The position numbers and the translations under genes were made by a program. Positions 33,423 to 40,843 of a DNA stretch of 40,843 bases are shown one piece after another (the stretch's first letter is position 1; every line of letters begins with the position of its first letter). The notes beneath the pieces were generated by a model. That model worked only from the letters and a program-made list of their open reading frames with translations. It searched no databases and had not been told where the DNA came from. The DNA is from Alphaproteobacteria bacterium (GTDB lineage: Bacteria > Pseudomonadota > Alphaproteobacteria > Sphingomonadales > Kordiimonadaceae): NCBI GenBank assembly GCA_006226495.1, contig SBGU01000042.1, positions 1 through 40,843 of the forward strand, given 5' to 3'.

Positions 33423-34192
33423 CCGGGACCTGGCAACCGGATATTCTGGTCAAGGGGCTGCAGGACGGTGCGCCCGTCGACTGGCATCTGGCAGAAGAAG
33501 CACCGGTCGCGCTGGTGTATGGCGACATCACCTATGCGGTGATGCTGGCCACACCGCAGGAGCTTGAAGATTTTGCCGTCGGTTTTTCGCTGGCCGAACG
33601 GTTGATCGACCGGGTGGGCGATATCCGCGCCATCGAGGTTCGGGAACGCACGCAGGGCATCGACCTGCATATCAGCCTGGACGACCGTCTGCTGGAACGC
33701 CTGTCGGTCCGGGAAACCCGCGCCATGACCGGTCGCACCGGTTGCGGCCTGTGCGGCATCGACAGCGCCGACCGCCTGTTCAGGCCCCTGAAGAAGGTTG
33801 CCGCCACGCCGGTGACGCCTGACGCGGTGGCGATCAGTGCGGCGGTGGCGGCCCTGCCGGCCCTGCAGCCGCTCAAGTCCCTGAACCGCTCCGTCCACGG
33901 TGCTGCTTTTGTGGCGCCGGATGGCAGCATCCGTATGGTGCGCGAGGATGTCGGTCGCCACAATGCCATCGACAAACTCATCGGTGCGCTGGCGCGGGCA
34001 GGCGAGGCTGTCACTGACGGTTTTGTGCTGATGACCAGTCGCGCCTCCTACGAAATTGTCGAAAAAGCCGCATTCGCAGGCGTGACCCAGCTTGTGACCC
34101 TGTCGGCGCCAACCGCCTTTGCGGTCAGGCGCGCGCGTGAGGCGAACCTCGCGCTGGTGAATTTCGGTGACGGCAGCTTAACCCGGTTCTAG
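33419..34192 (+). CDS. fdhD: Formate dehydrogenase accessory sulfurtransferase FdhD (FdsC)
   Basis: A 257-residue FdhD protein, which transfers sulfur from IscS to the molybdenum cofactor before it enters the formate dehydrogenase. The CGLCG motif in GRTGCGLCGID near residue 105 contains the functional cysteines; GAAFVAPDG and REDVGRHNAIDKLIG are other family blocks. In Cupriavidus the homologue is called FdsC. It is coupled to fdsA by an ATGA at 33419. No fdsD-like small gene follows before the convergent gene at 34255. Confidence 0.93.
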   Translation: MTGTWQPDILVKGLQDGAPVDWHLAEEAPVALVYGDITYAVMLATPQELEDFAVGFSLAERLIDRVGDIRAIEVRERTQGIDLHISLDDRLLERLSVRETRAMTGRTGCGLCGIDSADRLFRPLKKVAATPVTPDAVAISAAVAALPALQPLKSLNRSVHGAAFVAPDGSIRMVREDVGRHNAIDKLIGALARAGEAVTDGFVLMTSRASYEIVEKAAFAGVTQLVTLSAPTAFAVRRAREANLALVNFGDGSLTRF

Positions 34193-34254
34193 GTTTGCCT
34201 GGCCCGCCGGCGGCAGGCATCGGCCCGCACAAGGGTCGCCGCAGCCGCCCGGGT

Positions 34255-34995
34255 TCAGCGGTCGGCGGCACCGGTGTAGGTGACAGTCGAGCCTTGCAAA
34301 ATCTCATGCGCGGCCGGCTGATAGGCAGCGAGAATGGTATCAATGCGCCCGGTGCGCTGCATGTCGGCAAGGGCGCGGGATATGATCTCGACCCTGTCCA
34401 TATGGTTCACATGCAGATAATGGTACAGCGTGTCCTGGTGCAAGGCTCGTGACCGGTAGGGCAGGAAGTATGGCGCGCCCGACAGATCGACCACCCCTTC
34501 GTAGAAGATGGCGTCTACGGCGCCGCGGCGAAGAAAGGTGACCAGATCTTCGGTGCTGGCCAGTTTGACCGGGTGCATGTCGGCCGCCAGCTTTTCCGCA
34601 ACCACAATGCCCAGTTCGATCCCCAGCCTGCGGTTGGCGAGATCGGAAAACTGCTTCACGTCGTCGAGCGGCCCAGTGCCGTATGCATAACCCCGGATGG
34701 TCAGAAGCGGCACCGGTACACGGACAAGGGCAAGGTAGGTACCTTCAATCACCGGCAGGCGCGCGACTTCGCCGTCATAGGTGCCCCGGTTGCTTTCCTT
34801 GAGGGCGCGGTTGCTGGGCAGGTGTACAAAGGCAACCTCGATGCCCGCATGGGCATAGGCTTCCTCCAGGATCTTCTCGGCCAGGAAATGGGTGGGCTCG
34901 CCGTCGAGAGATGCCAGGGTCATGGGGGCGGCAATTCCAGGCGCCGCCAGCGCAAAAGCCGCAATCGTGGCCAATATCATCCGCACCGGAATCAT
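34255..34995 (-). CDS. Periplasmic solute-binding protein, family 3-like
   Basis: A 246-residue secreted protein with a signal peptide (residues 1-~23, ending GIAAP). The mature part fits the amino-acid-type (SBP_bac_3) fold: FLAEKILEEAYAHAGIEVAFVHLPSNRAL, LANRRLGIELGIVVAEKL and a hinge region with FLRRGAVDAIFYEG. I place the start at ATG 34995; a TTG at 35019 would add eight residues. No ABC permease or ATPase genes lie nearby, so it may work with a distant transporter or be a sensor-like binding protein. It converges on fdhD and is divergent from the siderophore receptor. Confidence 0.8.
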   Translation of the reverse strand: MIPVRMILATIAAFALAAPGIAAPMTLASLDGEPTHFLAEKILEEAYAHAGIEVAFVHLPSNRALKESNRGTYDGEVARLPVIEGTYLALVRVPVPLLTIRGYAYGTGPLDDVKQFSDLANRRLGIELGIVVAEKLAADMHPVKLASTEDLVTFLRRGAVDAIFYEGVVDLSGAPYFLPYRSRALHQDTLYHYLHVNHMDRVEIISRALADMQRTGRIDTILAAYQPAAHEILQGSTVTYTGAADR

Positions 34996-35090
34996 AGTCT
35001 GTTTCCCAAGTGCCCCCAAGCGTGTGGCCAGATTAGGGTCCGGGAGTTAAGAAACCGTCAACCGGTTCCCGTCAGGATAAATTTTCTGAT

Positions 35091-35109
35091 ATTAAGAATA
35101 AGTCTTAAT
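35091..35109. promoter_or_regulatory. Fur-like palindrome upstream of the TonB-dependent receptor
   Basis: ATTAAGA-ATAAG-TCTTAAT is a perfect 7-5-7 inverted repeat, 19 bases long like a Fur box, lying in an AT-rich patch 97 bases before the receptor start and 95 bases before the binding-protein start. Its match to the classic Fur sequence is only moderate, so an iron regulator is likely from context but not proven. Confidence 0.5.
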
Positions 35110-35206
35110 TTCATTGACACCGGTGCCGCCCTTTTCTAGAAGATTGCGCAACCCCGCCGCCCAGCGCGGGGAAGCAACCACCAGTCAGATCAAAAGGGTT
35201 CAGGAA

Positions 35207-37315
35207 ATGGCACATATCCTCAAAGGACTATTACTCATCGGGACCGGCCTTGCCGGCAGCATGGCGGCATATGGCGCCGCGCGCGCGGAAACCGTGGCGG
35301 CAGACAAGGATGAAAGCCTTGAGACGATCCTGGTGGTCGCGGCGCGCGAAGCCCGCACCAGCCGGGGTGCCACCAACCTGAACCTCAGCCTTGCGGAAAC
35401 CCCGCAGTCGGTGACCGTGATCGGCCGCGACATCATGGATGCCTTCCTTCTGGATGAAGCCAACCAGGTGCTGCAAATGACCACCGGCGTGAATGTGGAA
35501 TCGGTCGAAAGCGACCGCACCTATTACAACAGCCGCGGTTTCGACATCAAAAGCATGCAGGTGGACGGCATCGGCCTGCCGTTTGTCTGGAACGTGGCAG
35601 GGGCGCTGGATACCGTCATCTACGACCGGGTCGAGGTGATCCGCGGCGCCAACGGCCTGCTGACCGGTACCGGCAACCCGTCGGGCACCATCAACTATGT
35701 ACGCAAGCGCCCGACCAACGATTTCCAGGCCTATGTGGAAGCTTCCTATGGCTCGTGGGACCAGAAACGGCTCGAGGCCGATGTTTCGGGCCCGCTGACC
35801 AGTTCGGGCACCTGGGCCGGTCGCCTGATCGGCGCGGTCGAGGACAGCGACAGCTATCTGGACCTTTATCACAACAAACGCACCATCTTCTCGGCGCTGA
35901 TCGACGGCCAGTTGGGCGAAAACGCCACGGTGACGTTCGGTTATACCCAGCAGGACAACAAGTCGGACGGGGTGCTGTGGGGCGCGTTGACCCTGCTGGA
36001 TAACGATGGCAACCAGCAGTCCTATGACCCGTCGACCACCACCTCGATGGACTGGACCTTCTGGAACACCCACTCGAAGACCGCCTTTGCCGAACTGACC
36101 TACGCGCTGCCGGCTGGCTGGGAAGTCAAGGGCACGGTGACCTACAACCATTATTACGAACCGTCCGAACTGTTTTATGTCTATTCGGGTGGTTATGACA
36201 GCGACACCGGCCTTGGCCTTTACGGCTATCCCGGCGCCTATGACACCTCGTCCGACCGCTGGCTGGTGGATGTTACCGTCGGCGGCAACTACAGCCTGTT
36301 CGGACGTGAACAGGAAGCCATGTTCGGCGTGAACATGGCCTGGGCCGACAGCGACTATTACAGCTACGCAGCACCCGGCGACGACCCGGCCTGGGGCGCG
36401 CTGCCGTCCTTCCCCGGCTGGACCGGTACCGAACTTTCGCGCCCGGCGTTTGGTGAAGGCACCCTGTCGTCCGAATGGTCCGACCGCGTGCGCCGCTTCT
36501 ATGGCGCTACCAACATGCACCTGACGGACGAGCTGAGTGTGCTGCTGGGCTTCAACGCCATCGATGTGAAAACCGAAGGTTACAGCTTCGGTGAACCGAT
36601 GGACCGGGACGAAAGCGAGATCAGCCCCTATATCGGCGTGGTCTACAAGCTGACGGATAACCTGAGCGCCTATGCCAGCTACAGCGACATTTATGAACCG
36701 CAGGCCGAGGCGGAGGAAGATTTCACCCCGCTGGGCGCCGCTGTCGGCAAAAGCTATGAAGCCGGCCTCAAGGGCGAATGGCTGGACGGCAAGCTCTATA
36801 CCGCGCTGTCGGTCTTCAAGGCGAGCCAGGACAATTTCGCCGAATATGCCGGGTCGCGCGGTGACGGCTCGTCCTTCTATCAGGGCATCGACCTGCGCTC
36901 GAAAGGTTTCGAATTGGAAGCCGCCGGCCATATCACCGACTGGTGGTCGATCCAGGCGGGTTATACCCACATCGTGCTGAAGGACCCGGACGGCAACCAG
37001 GCCCGCACCTTCCTGCCGCGCGACACCTTCAAGATGGCCACCACCATGGACATCCCGGCTGTGCCGGGCCTGACAGTGGGCGCCAGCCTCCGCTGGCAGG
37101 ATGAAATCTATCTCGACACCTGGGCCGGCAGCATCATACAGGGTGCCTATGCCATCATCGGTGCCACCGCCAGCTACGACATCAACGAGCATGTCCAGGT
37201 GGCGCTCAATGTCCAGAACCTGACCGACAAGAAGTATCTGGCATCCCTCTATTGGGACCAGGCCTTCTATGGCGAACCGCAAAGTGTGATGGCGCGCCTG
37301 CGCGTGCGCTACTGA
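35207..37315 (+). CDS. TonB-dependent siderophore receptor (FhuE/FpvA-like)
   Basis: A 702-residue outer membrane receptor for a ferric siderophore. Signal peptide residues 1-27 (ending GAARA), TonB-box-like ETILVVA near residues 39-45, and the plug domain with ETPQSVTVIGRDIM, TTGVNVES and VEVIRGANGLLTGTGNPSGTINYVRKRP. The 22-strand barrel ends in NVQNLTDKKYLASL and a terminal tyrosine (RLRVRY). There is no N-terminal signalling domain of the FecA type between the leader and the TonB box, so it is probably not the input for the FecI/FecR pair downstream. A Fur-like palindrome lies upstream. The ligand cannot be named. Confidence 0.93.
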   Translation: MAHILKGLLLIGTGLAGSMAAYGAARAETVAADKDESLETILVVAAREARTSRGATNLNLSLAETPQSVTVIGRDIMDAFLLDEANQVLQMTTGVNVESVESDRTYYNSRGFDIKSMQVDGIGLPFVWNVAGALDTVIYDRVEVIRGANGLLTGTGNPSGTINYVRKRPTNDFQAYVEASYGSWDQKRLEADVSGPLTSSGTWAGRLIGAVEDSDSYLDLYHNKRTIFSALIDGQLGENATVTFGYTQQDNKSDGVLWGALTLLDNDGNQQSYDPSTTTSMDWTFWNTHSKTAFAELTYALPAGWEVKGTVTYNHYYEPSELFYVYSGGYDSDTGLGLYGYPGAYDTSSDRWLVDVTVGGNYSLFGREQEAMFGVNMAWADSDYYSYAAPGDDPAWGALPSFPGWTGTELSRPAFGEGTLSSEWSDRVRRFYGATNMHLTDELSVLLGFNAIDVKTEGYSFGEPMDRDESEISPYIGVVYKLTDNLSAYASYSDIYEPQAEAEEDFTPLGAAVGKSYEAGLKGEWLDGKLYTALSVFKASQDNFAEYAGSRGDGSSFYQGIDLRSKGFELEAAGHITDWWSIQAGYTHIVLKDPDGNQARTFLPRDTFKMATTMDIPAVPGLTVGASLRWQDEIYLDTWAGSIIQGAYAIIGATASYDINEHVQVALNVQNLTDKKYLASLYWDQAFYGEPQSVMARLRVRY

Positions 37316-37325
37316 TCGCGGATAT

Positions 37326-37380
37326 CGGCCCTGCCTCCCCCATGGGGTGGGGCCGAACCCGCTTTCGGGCTTGCCTGTTT
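37326..37380 (+). terminator. Candidate terminator after the siderophore receptor
   Basis: CGGCCC (37326-37331) can pair with GGGCCG (37350-37355), with an inner CCCC/GGGG pairing; a smaller hairpin CCCG-CTTT-CGGG (37358-37369) follows, then CTTGCCTGTTT. The pairing is imperfect and the T tract weak. It separates the receptor from the next Fur-like box. Confidence 0.35.
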
Positions 37381-37390
37381 GACCTGGTAT

Positions 37391-37405
37391 TGATAGGCAT
37401 TATCA
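37391..37405. promoter_or_regulatory. Fur-like box upstream of the membrane protein genes
   Basis: TGATAGGCATTATCA matches the 15-base Fur core TGATAATnATTATCA except in the central few bases, and its outer 5-base arms are perfectly inverted. It is 22 bases before the ATG at 37428, so bound Fur would block transcription of the small membrane protein and PepSY genes. Regulation by iron is inferred. Confidence 0.65.
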
Positions 37406-37427
37406 AAATTAACTGACGCGGGGTTCC

Positions 37428-37994
37428 ATGGACACGACCATTCTGATCAGCATTGTGCCGGCACTCGCGCTTTCGGGCGCGGGCCTTGTTTGTGCCTACA
37501 GGGGCTGGCAGTTGCGCGGCGGCAAAAACGGTGGCTGGCTGCTGGCCATGGTGGCCCTGTGGGCCCTGTCCACCTGGTTCTGGTGCCGGGGTTTCGGTGT
37601 CGAAATCGGTATCCCGCTGGCGCTGGAAACCGCGTCGCTGGTGGCCTTTGCCGGCATTCTTTTGCGGGCAGAGCGGCGCGCGCCCAAGGAAAGCCGCGAC
37701 CGGGTCGCCGAGCCGCCGGCCCCGCATCCCTGGCGCCGCACGCTCGGCTTTGTGCGCTTCCTGATCGCGGGTCCTGTTGCGTTTGTCGCCGCCATGGCGG
37801 TCGCCGTGGTGGTGGCCACCCAGGCACCGATCAATGAACAGACCCGCCTTGTGCTCGCGGGCCTGATGATCCCGACCCTGTGGGCGATCCTGATCGTCGC
37901 GGCCCTTGTGGTGCGCCGGCTTTATGTCACCGGCGGGCTCTATATACTGTTCACGTTTCTGGCCGCCGGCCTTACTGTCATGACGAAAGCCTGA
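37428..37994 (+). CDS. Small integral membrane protein of the iron uptake block
   Basis: A 188-residue protein I cannot assign to a named family. It has about five hydrophobic spans (residues ~4-24, 35-52, 55-75, 110-130 and 140-185), with a basic, proline-containing cytoplasmic loop (about 80-107) in the middle. Short membrane proteins of this kind often accompany PepSY membrane proteins and TonB-dependent receptors in siderophore gene sets. It is behind a Fur-like box and ends four bases before the PepSY gene, so the two are probably co-transcribed. A role in ferric-siderophore reduction or export is only a guess from context. Confidence 0.8.
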   Translation: MDTTILISIVPALALSGAGLVCAYRGWQLRGGKNGGWLLAMVALWALSTWFWCRGFGVEIGIPLALETASLVAFAGILLRAERRAPKESRDRVAEPPAPHPWRRTLGFVRFLIAGPVAFVAAMAVAVVVATQAPINEQTRLVLAGLMIPTLWAILIVAALVVRRLYVTGGLYILFTFLAAGLTVMTKA

Positions 37995-37998
37995 TGCC

Positions 37999-39480
37999 AT
38001 GAAACTGCCCGAAATTCCCCGCGCCCTTTCGAAAGCCATGCTGGACGGCCATTCGCTCGTCGGTATCCTGATGGGCGCGCTTATCTATCTTGTCTGTTTC
38101 AGTGGCACACTTGCGGTGCTGACCGCCGAATTCGGCATGTGGGAAGCCCCCGAAGGGCCGTTTATCGACAGCGTGAGCCCCGAGCTTTATGCCACGGTCG
38201 GCCAGTCGGCCTACGAGGTCGCGCATGCGGCGGGGTATGACCATGCGGTCTATGTGGTGGCGCCGACCCCCGAAAACCCGCGTCTGATGGTCACGGGGTA
38301 TGACGATTTTGGCGGTTACCGCCAGTGGATGGCCAATGCCGACGGCACGCTGACCGACCCGCCGCACACGCCCTGGACCGAATTCATGCGCTACCATCAC
38401 TATAACCTGCACCTGCCGGGCATGGTCGGTTATTATGTGGTGGGCCTGATCGGCAGCCTGTTGATCGCCAGCCTGATTTCGGGTGTGATCGCGCACCGGC
38501 GCATCCTGAAGGATGCCTTCCGCCTGCGCCTTGGTGGCACCGGGCGGCTGGCGAACGCCGACCTGCATAACCGCATCGGGGTCTGGGCCTTGCCTTTCCA
38601 TCTGATCGTGTCGCTGACCGGTTCCTTGCTGGGCCTCGCCGGGCTGTTGATCGGCATGGTCGCCTTCGCGGCCTATGACGGCAACCAGGACAAGGCCTGG
38701 GAAATTCTGTTCCCCGCCGCCGGCACGGAAGACCACAGCCCCGCGCCGGTGCCGGACATCCGGCCGATCCTCGCCGACTTGGAGACCCGCACACCGGGCA
38801 CGGAAATTGTCTGGATCGGCTATGACCATGTCGGCACCAAGGGTCAGGCCGTCCTCCTCGCCACTGCCGAACCCGGCCACCTGTCCCGGTCCGAAATGTG
38901 GACCTATGGCGGCGATGGCCAGTTCCGGGTGAAGGCGGGTTATACCGACGGCACGGCGGGCATGCGTATCTACGGCATGCTGGCGCCCCTGCACTTCGGC
39001 ACCTATGGCGGGCTGGCGCTGAAGCTGGTTTATATGGTGCTGGGCGCGGGGCTGACCATCATTGTCGCGACCGGCATCAATATCTGGCTCGCGCGCAAGC
39101 GCACGCAGGGTTATGCCGTGCCGCATTTCGAGCGCGCCTGGGGTGTGTTCGTCTGGGGCCAGTTCGCGGCCTTTGCGCTCGCCGGTGTGCTCGAGATCGC
39201 GGGCCTCGCCCCGGCGCTGCCGGTCTATTGGGCGGCGACCCTGTTGCCCATCATCGCGGCCCTGTGGCTGAAGGTGCCGGCGGCGGATCTGGTGCGGCTG
39301 GTGCAAACGGCGGGCGGTGTGCTGCTGGCGGTGCTTGCCGTCGGCCATGTCGCGGCGTGGGGGCTGGTGTCCCTGGATGCCTTCATCATCGATAGCGGCT
39401 TCTTTTTGCTGGGGCTTTTGCTCATCAGGCGGGCCGCGCGCACAGCCATTCCGGCCCCGCGTCCGCAGCCGGCGGAATGA
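37999..39480 (+). CDS. PepSY-associated transmembrane protein (PiuB-like)
   Basis: A 493-residue inner membrane protein with an N-terminal span (residues ~20-42), a periplasmic PepSY-like region, then RYHHYNLHLPG and DLHNRIGVWALPFHLIVSLTG, the conserved histidine-containing helices of the PepSY-TM family. A second periplasmic region and four to five C-terminal spans follow. Members such as PiuB and FoxB are linked to ferric-siderophore reduction in the inner membrane; the paired histidines could hold haem. It follows the small membrane protein by four bases and precedes the sigma factor gene. Confidence 0.9.
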   Translation: MKLPEIPRALSKAMLDGHSLVGILMGALIYLVCFSGTLAVLTAEFGMWEAPEGPFIDSVSPELYATVGQSAYEVAHAAGYDHAVYVVAPTPENPRLMVTGYDDFGGYRQWMANADGTLTDPPHTPWTEFMRYHHYNLHLPGMVGYYVVGLIGSLLIASLISGVIAHRRILKDAFRLRLGGTGRLANADLHNRIGVWALPFHLIVSLTGSLLGLAGLLIGMVAFAAYDGNQDKAWEILFPAAGTEDHSPAPVPDIRPILADLETRTPGTEIVWIGYDHVGTKGQAVLLATAEPGHLSRSEMWTYGGDGQFRVKAGYTDGTAGMRIYGMLAPLHFGTYGGLALKLVYMVLGAGLTIIVATGINIWLARKRTQGYAVPHFERAWGVFVWGQFAAFALAGVLEIAGLAPALPVYWAATLLPIIAALWLKVPAADLVRLVQTAGGVLLAVLAVGHVAAWGLVSLDAFIIDSGFFLLGLLLIRRAARTAIPAPRPQPAE

Positions 39481-39552
39481 AGGTGAAAAAAATTCAGTTT
39501 CGGATTCCCAAATCGGATATGGTCATCGTCTTAGTCGGTAAGGAGACTGGGG

Positions 39553-40146
39553 ATGGCGGCTGGTTACCAGCGCGACGTGGGAAGGACGGACCAATCCGCG
39601 ACCGAAGAGGTCGAGGCCCGTTCGCTCACGCGCGATGATGTACGGGCCCTGTTCCAACGCCATAACGATGAGCTGGTTCATTACCTGACCGGGCGGCTGA
39701 AGTCGCGGGAAGAGGCGGTCGAGGTGGCGCAGGAGGCTTATGTTCGCCTGCTGCGCCTGGATGACACCAGCACCATCGGGTTTTTGCGTGCGTTTCTTTA
39801 CCGGACGGCGACCAACATCGCCATCGACCGGGCCCGCCAGCGCAGCCGCGCTCAGGCCTGGTACGAGGACGAGGCCCCGGCCCGCGCCGACGAGGTGTTC
39901 AGCTTTACGCCCGAACGCCAGGTCGCGGCGCGCCAGTCGGTGCAGCGGGTTGTCGACTGCCTGAACGAACTGCCTGAAAAGTGCCGACACGCCTTTGTTC
40001 AGTTCAAGTTCAGGAACCGGGACTATGACGATATCGCCGCCGAAATGGGTTTGACGGCAAGCATGGTCCGCAAATATGTGCTGCGCGCCCTTGTCCATTG
40101 CACCGAAGTGCTGGGGGACGAGCTGGATGCGTGGGGCACACGGTGA
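39553..40146 (+). CDS. ECF sigma factor, FecI-like
   Basis: A 197-residue extracytoplasmic-function sigma factor. Region 2 spans about residues 30-97 (LFQRHNDELVHYLTGRLKSREEAVEVAQEAYVRLL, then FLYRTATNIAIDRAR), and region 4 about residues 130-185 (LNELPEKCRHAFVQFKFRNRDYDDIAAEMGLTASMVRKYV). It fits the FecI group that drives iron-uptake genes. AAGGAG lies seven bases before the ATG, and the FecR gene follows directly. The first ~25 residues are an unconserved extension. The receptor it controls is probably downstream, outside the window. Confidence 0.93.
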   Translation: MAAGYQRDVGRTDQSATEEVEARSLTRDDVRALFQRHNDELVHYLTGRLKSREEAVEVAQEAYVRLLRLDDTSTIGFLRAFLYRTATNIAIDRARQRSRAQAWYEDEAPARADEVFSFTPERQVAARQSVQRVVDCLNELPEKCRHAFVQFKFRNRDYDDIAAEMGLTASMVRKYVLRALVHCTEVLGDELDAWGTR

Positions 40147-40154
40147 GAGAGACG

Positions 40155-40843
40155 ATGGTTGAGTTGAACAAGGTCAAGATAGACACCGGGGTGCTGGAGA
40201 CGGCGGCAGACTATTATCTGGCGCTGCAGGACGGCACCATGACAGCGACCGGCCTTCAGGACTGGCAGCTTTGGCTTGCCGCTTCGGACGAACATCGCCG
40301 GGCCTTCGCGCGGCTGGAAAGCCTGTGGGGTGTGCTGGCTGACGTGCCGGCCGAGATGCTTGAGCCCGCAGCAACCGTTGAAAACACCGCGCCCGCCGAC
40401 GCCGCACCCGCCCGGGCCGGTGCCAGTGTGCTCGGGCTTGTGGCGCCCGCCGGCAAGGCGCGGGTCAGCCGCATCCGCACCGCCGCCTGGATGACCGGCA
40501 TGGCTGCCTCGGTCGCCGCCGTGTTCCTGGCCGGCTATCTGATGTTTGCCTCCGCCCCCGGCGCCGACCTGCCGGCGCCGATCAGTTTCGCAACCGGCCA
40601 TGGTGACGGCCGGGTGGTCAACCTGGCTGACGGTTCGATCGTCGAACTGGGCCCGGACAGCAAACTTTCGGTCGATTATTCAAGTGACGAACGCCGCCTG
40701 AGCCTCGAGACCGGCCAGGCCGTGTTTACCGTTGCCAAGAACCCGCGCCGGCCCTTTGTGGTTGAAGCCGCCGGCGGCAGCGTCACCGCCATCGGCACCG
40801 TCTTCAACGTGCGCCGCCATGCCGCGGACGTCGAGGTGCGGGT
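40155..40843 (+). CDS. FecR-family anti-sigma/sigma regulator, 3'-truncated by window
   Basis: Inner membrane regulator paired with the FecI-like sigma factor; 229 codons are visible before the window ends. The N-terminal cytoplasmic domain (ADYYLALQDG, WQLWLAAS, HRRAFARLESLW) is the sigma-binding DUF4880 part. An Ala/Pro-rich linker and a membrane span (residues ~112-132) follow. The periplasmic FecR domain begins near residue 143 (LADGSIVELGPDSKLSV, then GTVFNVRR). I use ATG 40155; a GTG at 40143, overlapping the sigma factor stop, would add four residues. The C-terminal STN-contact domain lies outside. Confidence 0.92.
   Translation, partial: MVELNKVKIDTGVLETAADYYLALQDGTMTATGLQDWQLWLAASDEHRRAFARLESLWGVLADVPAEMLEPAATVENTAPADAAPARAGASVLGLVAPAGKARVSRIRTAAWMTGMAASVAAVFLAGYLMFASAPGADLPAPISFATGHGDGRVVNLADGSIVELGPDSKLSVDYSSDERRLSLETGQAVFTVAKNPRRPFVVEAAGGSVTAIGTVFNVRRHAADVEVR

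Noticed and set aside
34196-34219. Inverted repeat TGCCTG/CAGGCA after fdhD as a terminator
   Set aside because: The 12-base interior does not pair well and no T tract follows on either strand.
35231-37282. Minus-strand open frame of 683 codons opposite the siderophore receptor
   Set aside because: Antisense shadow; the receptor on the plus strand has a signal peptide, plug and barrel signatures.

Overview
This GC-rich window looks like the chromosome of a free-living alphaproteobacterium that respires oxygen down to very low levels. The reasons are the ccoGHIS-type cbb3 oxidase assembly genes, an oxygen-independent HemN, FNR/FixK-type boxes, an NAD-dependent molybdenum formate dehydrogenase of the Fds type, FecI/FecR iron signalling and dense operons joined by ATGA overlaps. 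I cannot name the genus. No tRNA, rRNA, CRISPR array, phage or transposase gene was seen, and no gene-free stretch exceeds 300 bases.

Layout. 1-7.7 kb is a microaerobic block: ccoG (cut by the window edge), ccoH, ccoI, ccoS, ompW behind an FNR-like box, hemN and an unknown 121-residue protein sharing a second FNR-like box, and a CRP/FNR-family regulator with an unusual C-terminal cysteine cluster. 7.9-11.3 kb is a MacAB-type efflux system made of an adaptor, a separate ATPase and a permease; the adaptor carries a Spy/CpxP-like insertion. 11.3-22.1 kb holds an eight-gene operon on the minus strand plus a divergent TetR regulator. It resembles the acyclic terpene utilisation (Atu) pathway: an enoyl-CoA-reductase-like SDR, a geranyl-CoA-type carboxylase (beta and alpha), a citronellyl-CoA-type dehydrogenase, an isohexenylglutaconyl-CoA-type hydratase, then a beta-keto acid cleavage enzyme (BKACE), a second acyl-CoA dehydrogenase and an acyl-CoA ligase. 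A 20-base palindrome between the operon and tetR is the likely operator.

22.1-28.5 kb is an accessory segment: REP-like tandem repeats, a TSUP permease, a D-aminoacylase-like amidohydrolase, a BASS-family transporter (these last two are in one open frame because of a seven-base homopolymer), an AraC regulator, and an MtaD-like deaminase with a possible leader peptide. 28.6-34.2 kb is the formate dehydrogenase operon fdsG-fdsB-fdsA-fdhD, with no fdsD visible. 34.3-40.8 kb covers an orphan solute-binding protein and an iron uptake block: TonB-dependent siderophore receptor, small membrane protein, PepSY membrane protein, FecI-type sigma factor and FecR (cut by the window end), with Fur-like palindromes in front of the first two iron genes.

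The most interesting items are the Atu-like operon that carries a BKACE whose substrate-pocket acid is replaced by leucine, the FNR-family regulator with cysteines at the wrong end, the LTxxQ insertion in the efflux adaptor, and the homopolymer that fuses a transporter to an amidohydrolase. Family assignments rest on motifs read by eye and recalled family knowledge; no database search was run.
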